This document shows, one piece after another, positions 62,466 to 64,000 of a stretch of DNA of 64,000 nt. The notes beneath the pieces were generated by a model, which worked only from the letters and a program-made list of their open reading frames with translations, was not told the DNA's origin and searched no databases. Numbering within the stretch: the stretch's first letter is position 1; each line of letters begins with the position of its first letter. The translations under genes and the position numbers were made by a program. This DNA comes from Caldilineaceae bacterium (lineage in GTDB: Bacteria > Chloroflexota > Anaerolineae > Caldilineales > Caldilineaceae), in the NCBI GenBank assembly GCA_022842065.1, contig JALHQH010000055.1:20080-84079 (forward strand), in the 5' to 3' direction.

Positions 62466-63894
62466 TTATATAAGGCGCTGCTCCACCGCCAGACGTGTCG
62501 CCATCGCTCGCGAGGTGACGCCCAGCTTGCTGTAAATTGAAGTGGCATGGGCATTGACCGTGTGGCGGCTCACGACCAATGTGTCGGCAATTTGGGCGTA
62601 GGTCAGTCCTTGTACCAAGAGGCGGAGGACTTCGCTTTCGCGGATGGTGAGGCCAGCGGAGTTGGTAGCCAAAGACAGTATGGTTGCTTTTTCACTTTCG
62701 ATCAAGGGGGTCGCTTCTGCTGTGGGAGAGATTGATAAGGCAAAGGCAAGTGCTTGATCCAAATTCATGGTTTGACCTTCCATCCACAAAACGACGAAGG
62801 CTTCCTCGCCAAGCGCAACACGTGCTGTGGCAATGGCTTGCTCTTGTTCGGCTGGTGTCGTAGTCGTATGTGAACCGAGGCCGCCTGCACTCGCGCGTAA
62901 CGCGGCTGCGCTGGCGAATAAACGCACTGCGCGTTGGATCTGGTTTTGCGCCTGGGCGAGGGTCCCTAGTTGATGGAGCACATGCGCGATGACGGCCCGA
63001 CTCCCGTTTTCATGCGCAACCAGCAAACAATCAGTATAAAGGTTGCCAGCGCTTTCCCAGTCGCCTTGGCGCTGAGTCACTTCACCCAATAGTGTTAACG
63101 CTTCGGCCAGCGTCAATTTTTCTGCCTCAGCGCGGCGTAGCGCTAGTGCCCTGGTGAAATAGACATGCGCTGCGGTGTAGTCACCTTGCTGGCCAGCAAT
63201 ACAACCCAAGCCATTTAAGGCAGTGCCCTGTCCCCAGGCATCGCCAACCGTTTCGAAGAGCGCCAATTCTTCTTCAAACAATAGGCGTGCGCGCTCTTTG
63301 TTACCCTGCGCAGCAAGGGCAAAGGCCAGATTATCAAGCGCCATCGCCAGATCCCACGGACTGTTCGCTTCTCGCCAAAAGGCTACACTCTCCTCGCCGC
63401 ACTGTTGTGCAGCAAATGGTATGTTCAGAAAGTGCAAGATCGCACATAATTCACGTAAGGTCACGGCCAACCCATGTCGATCCCCAAGGGCGCGCCAAAG
63501 CATAACGCTTTCCTCAAACTCAAGTTTTGCTTGCTGGTACTCCCCCAATATCAAGGCCATCAGCCCTGCGCCCCAGAGCGCCTTGGCAACCGCGCTGGTT
63601 GGCTCGGTAGCACTTTGCCGTAGTGCTGGCAACCAGCTATGCACCTCGTTGGCGTGATTGCTAAAATGGGCAAACCAGGCGAGCGCTCCAACTAGGCGCA
63701 ACCCTATCTCGGCTTGGCTGGCATTCGCTTGACTCCAATGTACCGCTGCGCAAGTTATCCAGATCGGCTTCCAGTTGCGCTAATCCCTGTTTACGGTGTC
63801 GCCCCAGTAGCGTCGGCTCTATTCTTTCCGCCAGCGCCACAAAGTAGGCGGTATGTGTCCGATGGATCGCCTCAATTTCACTGCTATACTGAAG
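62466..63894 (-). pseudogene. LuxR-type regulator with TPR repeats, truncated and frameshifted
   Basis: From 63701 down, 411 codons give TPR repeats (for example AKLEFEESVMLWRALGDRHG; ARLLFEEELALFETVGDAWG) and a C-terminal LuxR helix-turn-helix (LTIRESEVLRLLVQGLTYAQ, then SRHTVNAHATSIYSKLGV). Upstream, in another frame, lies AIHRTHTAYFVALAERIEPT to DNLR, which should run straight on into WSQANASQAEIGLRLVGALA. The gap of two bases sits in a CGC(GC) run near 63750. The N-terminal ATPase (some 400 residues) is absent. If the frameshift is a read error, a shorter gene could still be active. Confidence 0.75.
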
Positions 63895-63932
63895 TCAAGT
63901 TGAGAACCGGCGTTTTGCTGGCTAACGGGATC

Positions 63933-63998
63933 GCGTGCGTCGCACTGACCGCCAACTGTTTCCAGTCCGCTAGATGCTTTGGTCAGTGCGACGCACGC
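63933..63998. repeat. Perfect 18-bp inverted repeat at the right edge
   Basis: Arms 63933-63950 and 63981-63998 (GCGTGCGTCGCACTGACC) with a 30-base loop. It lies just where the LuxR-TPR gene loses its N-terminal part. Confidence 0.8.
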
Positions 63999-64000
63999 TG

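Overview
The window looks like a piece of a Chloroflexota chromosome, probably from the Caldilineae/Anaerolineae side. This is an inference by eye, not a classification. The reasons are the moderately high G+C, the run of small solitary stress or detoxification genes, a LuxR-type regulator with TPR repeats, a large multi-PAS histidine kinase, a CHAT-TPR protein, and secreted proteins ending in a short Phe-Leu-Pro...Arg tail. I see no rRNA or tRNA gene, transposase, phage gene or CRISPR array.

Layout. 1-8.9 kb (minus strand): a catabolic or uptake operon. It reads GntR/FadR regulator, peptide-type solute-binding lipoprotein, two permeases, an M28 metallopeptidase, and two paralogous proteins like the large subunit of N,N-dimethylformamidase; the last is cut by the window edge. 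9-17.2 kb: regulators and single enzymes (AraC-GyrI, transglutaminase-like, Uma2, DUF1697, MBL-like), a MoaD-like carrier overlapping an Asp-box beta-propeller gene, a DMT exporter, a sulfotransferase and a GyrI-like protein. 17.9-25.7 kb (plus strand): MFS transporter, creatininase-family hydrolase, a secreted CXXCH protein, a CHAT-TM-TPR protein and a GNAT. 25.7-30 kb (minus strand): two AraC regulators, VOC, HEAT-like, RibD-like reductase and AlkZ-like genes. 30-35 kb (minus strand): an ECF42-type sigma factor with three YCII/DGPF proteins, DinB, DUF6958, DUF998 and OmdA-like genes. 35-42 kb: arylamine N-acetyltransferase, two secreted proteins, a decayed response regulator and a hybrid PAS/GAF histidine kinase. 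42-48.7 kb (minus strand): a three-gene NRPS cluster (A-T, methyltransferase, C-A-T) that runs into a stop-riddled serine hydrolase pseudogene. 49-59 kb: aldo/keto reductase and MocR pair, DinB, GNAT, AlkC-like, an E. coli-like aroA, MmcQ, a WYL regulator and an epoxide hydrolase. 59-64 kb: a small membrane ORF, NTF2/ABM-fold proteins with gene debris, a secreted protein and a frameshifted LuxR-TPR gene.

Two patterns cross the whole window. First, most intergenic gaps hold a long, near-perfect inverted repeat (about 11-63 bp arms), each with its own sequence. Five gaps also carry a small GC-rich core, GGGTGCCCNNTGGGCGCG, and twice it sits in the loop of a larger hairpin. Second, gene decay is common: six loci are truncated, frameshifted or carry internal stops, often beside such hairpins or in frame just after another gene's stop codon. 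The best candidates for new biology are the NRPS cluster, the dimethylformamidase-like operon, the MoaD/beta-propeller pair and the hairpin/core-motif system.
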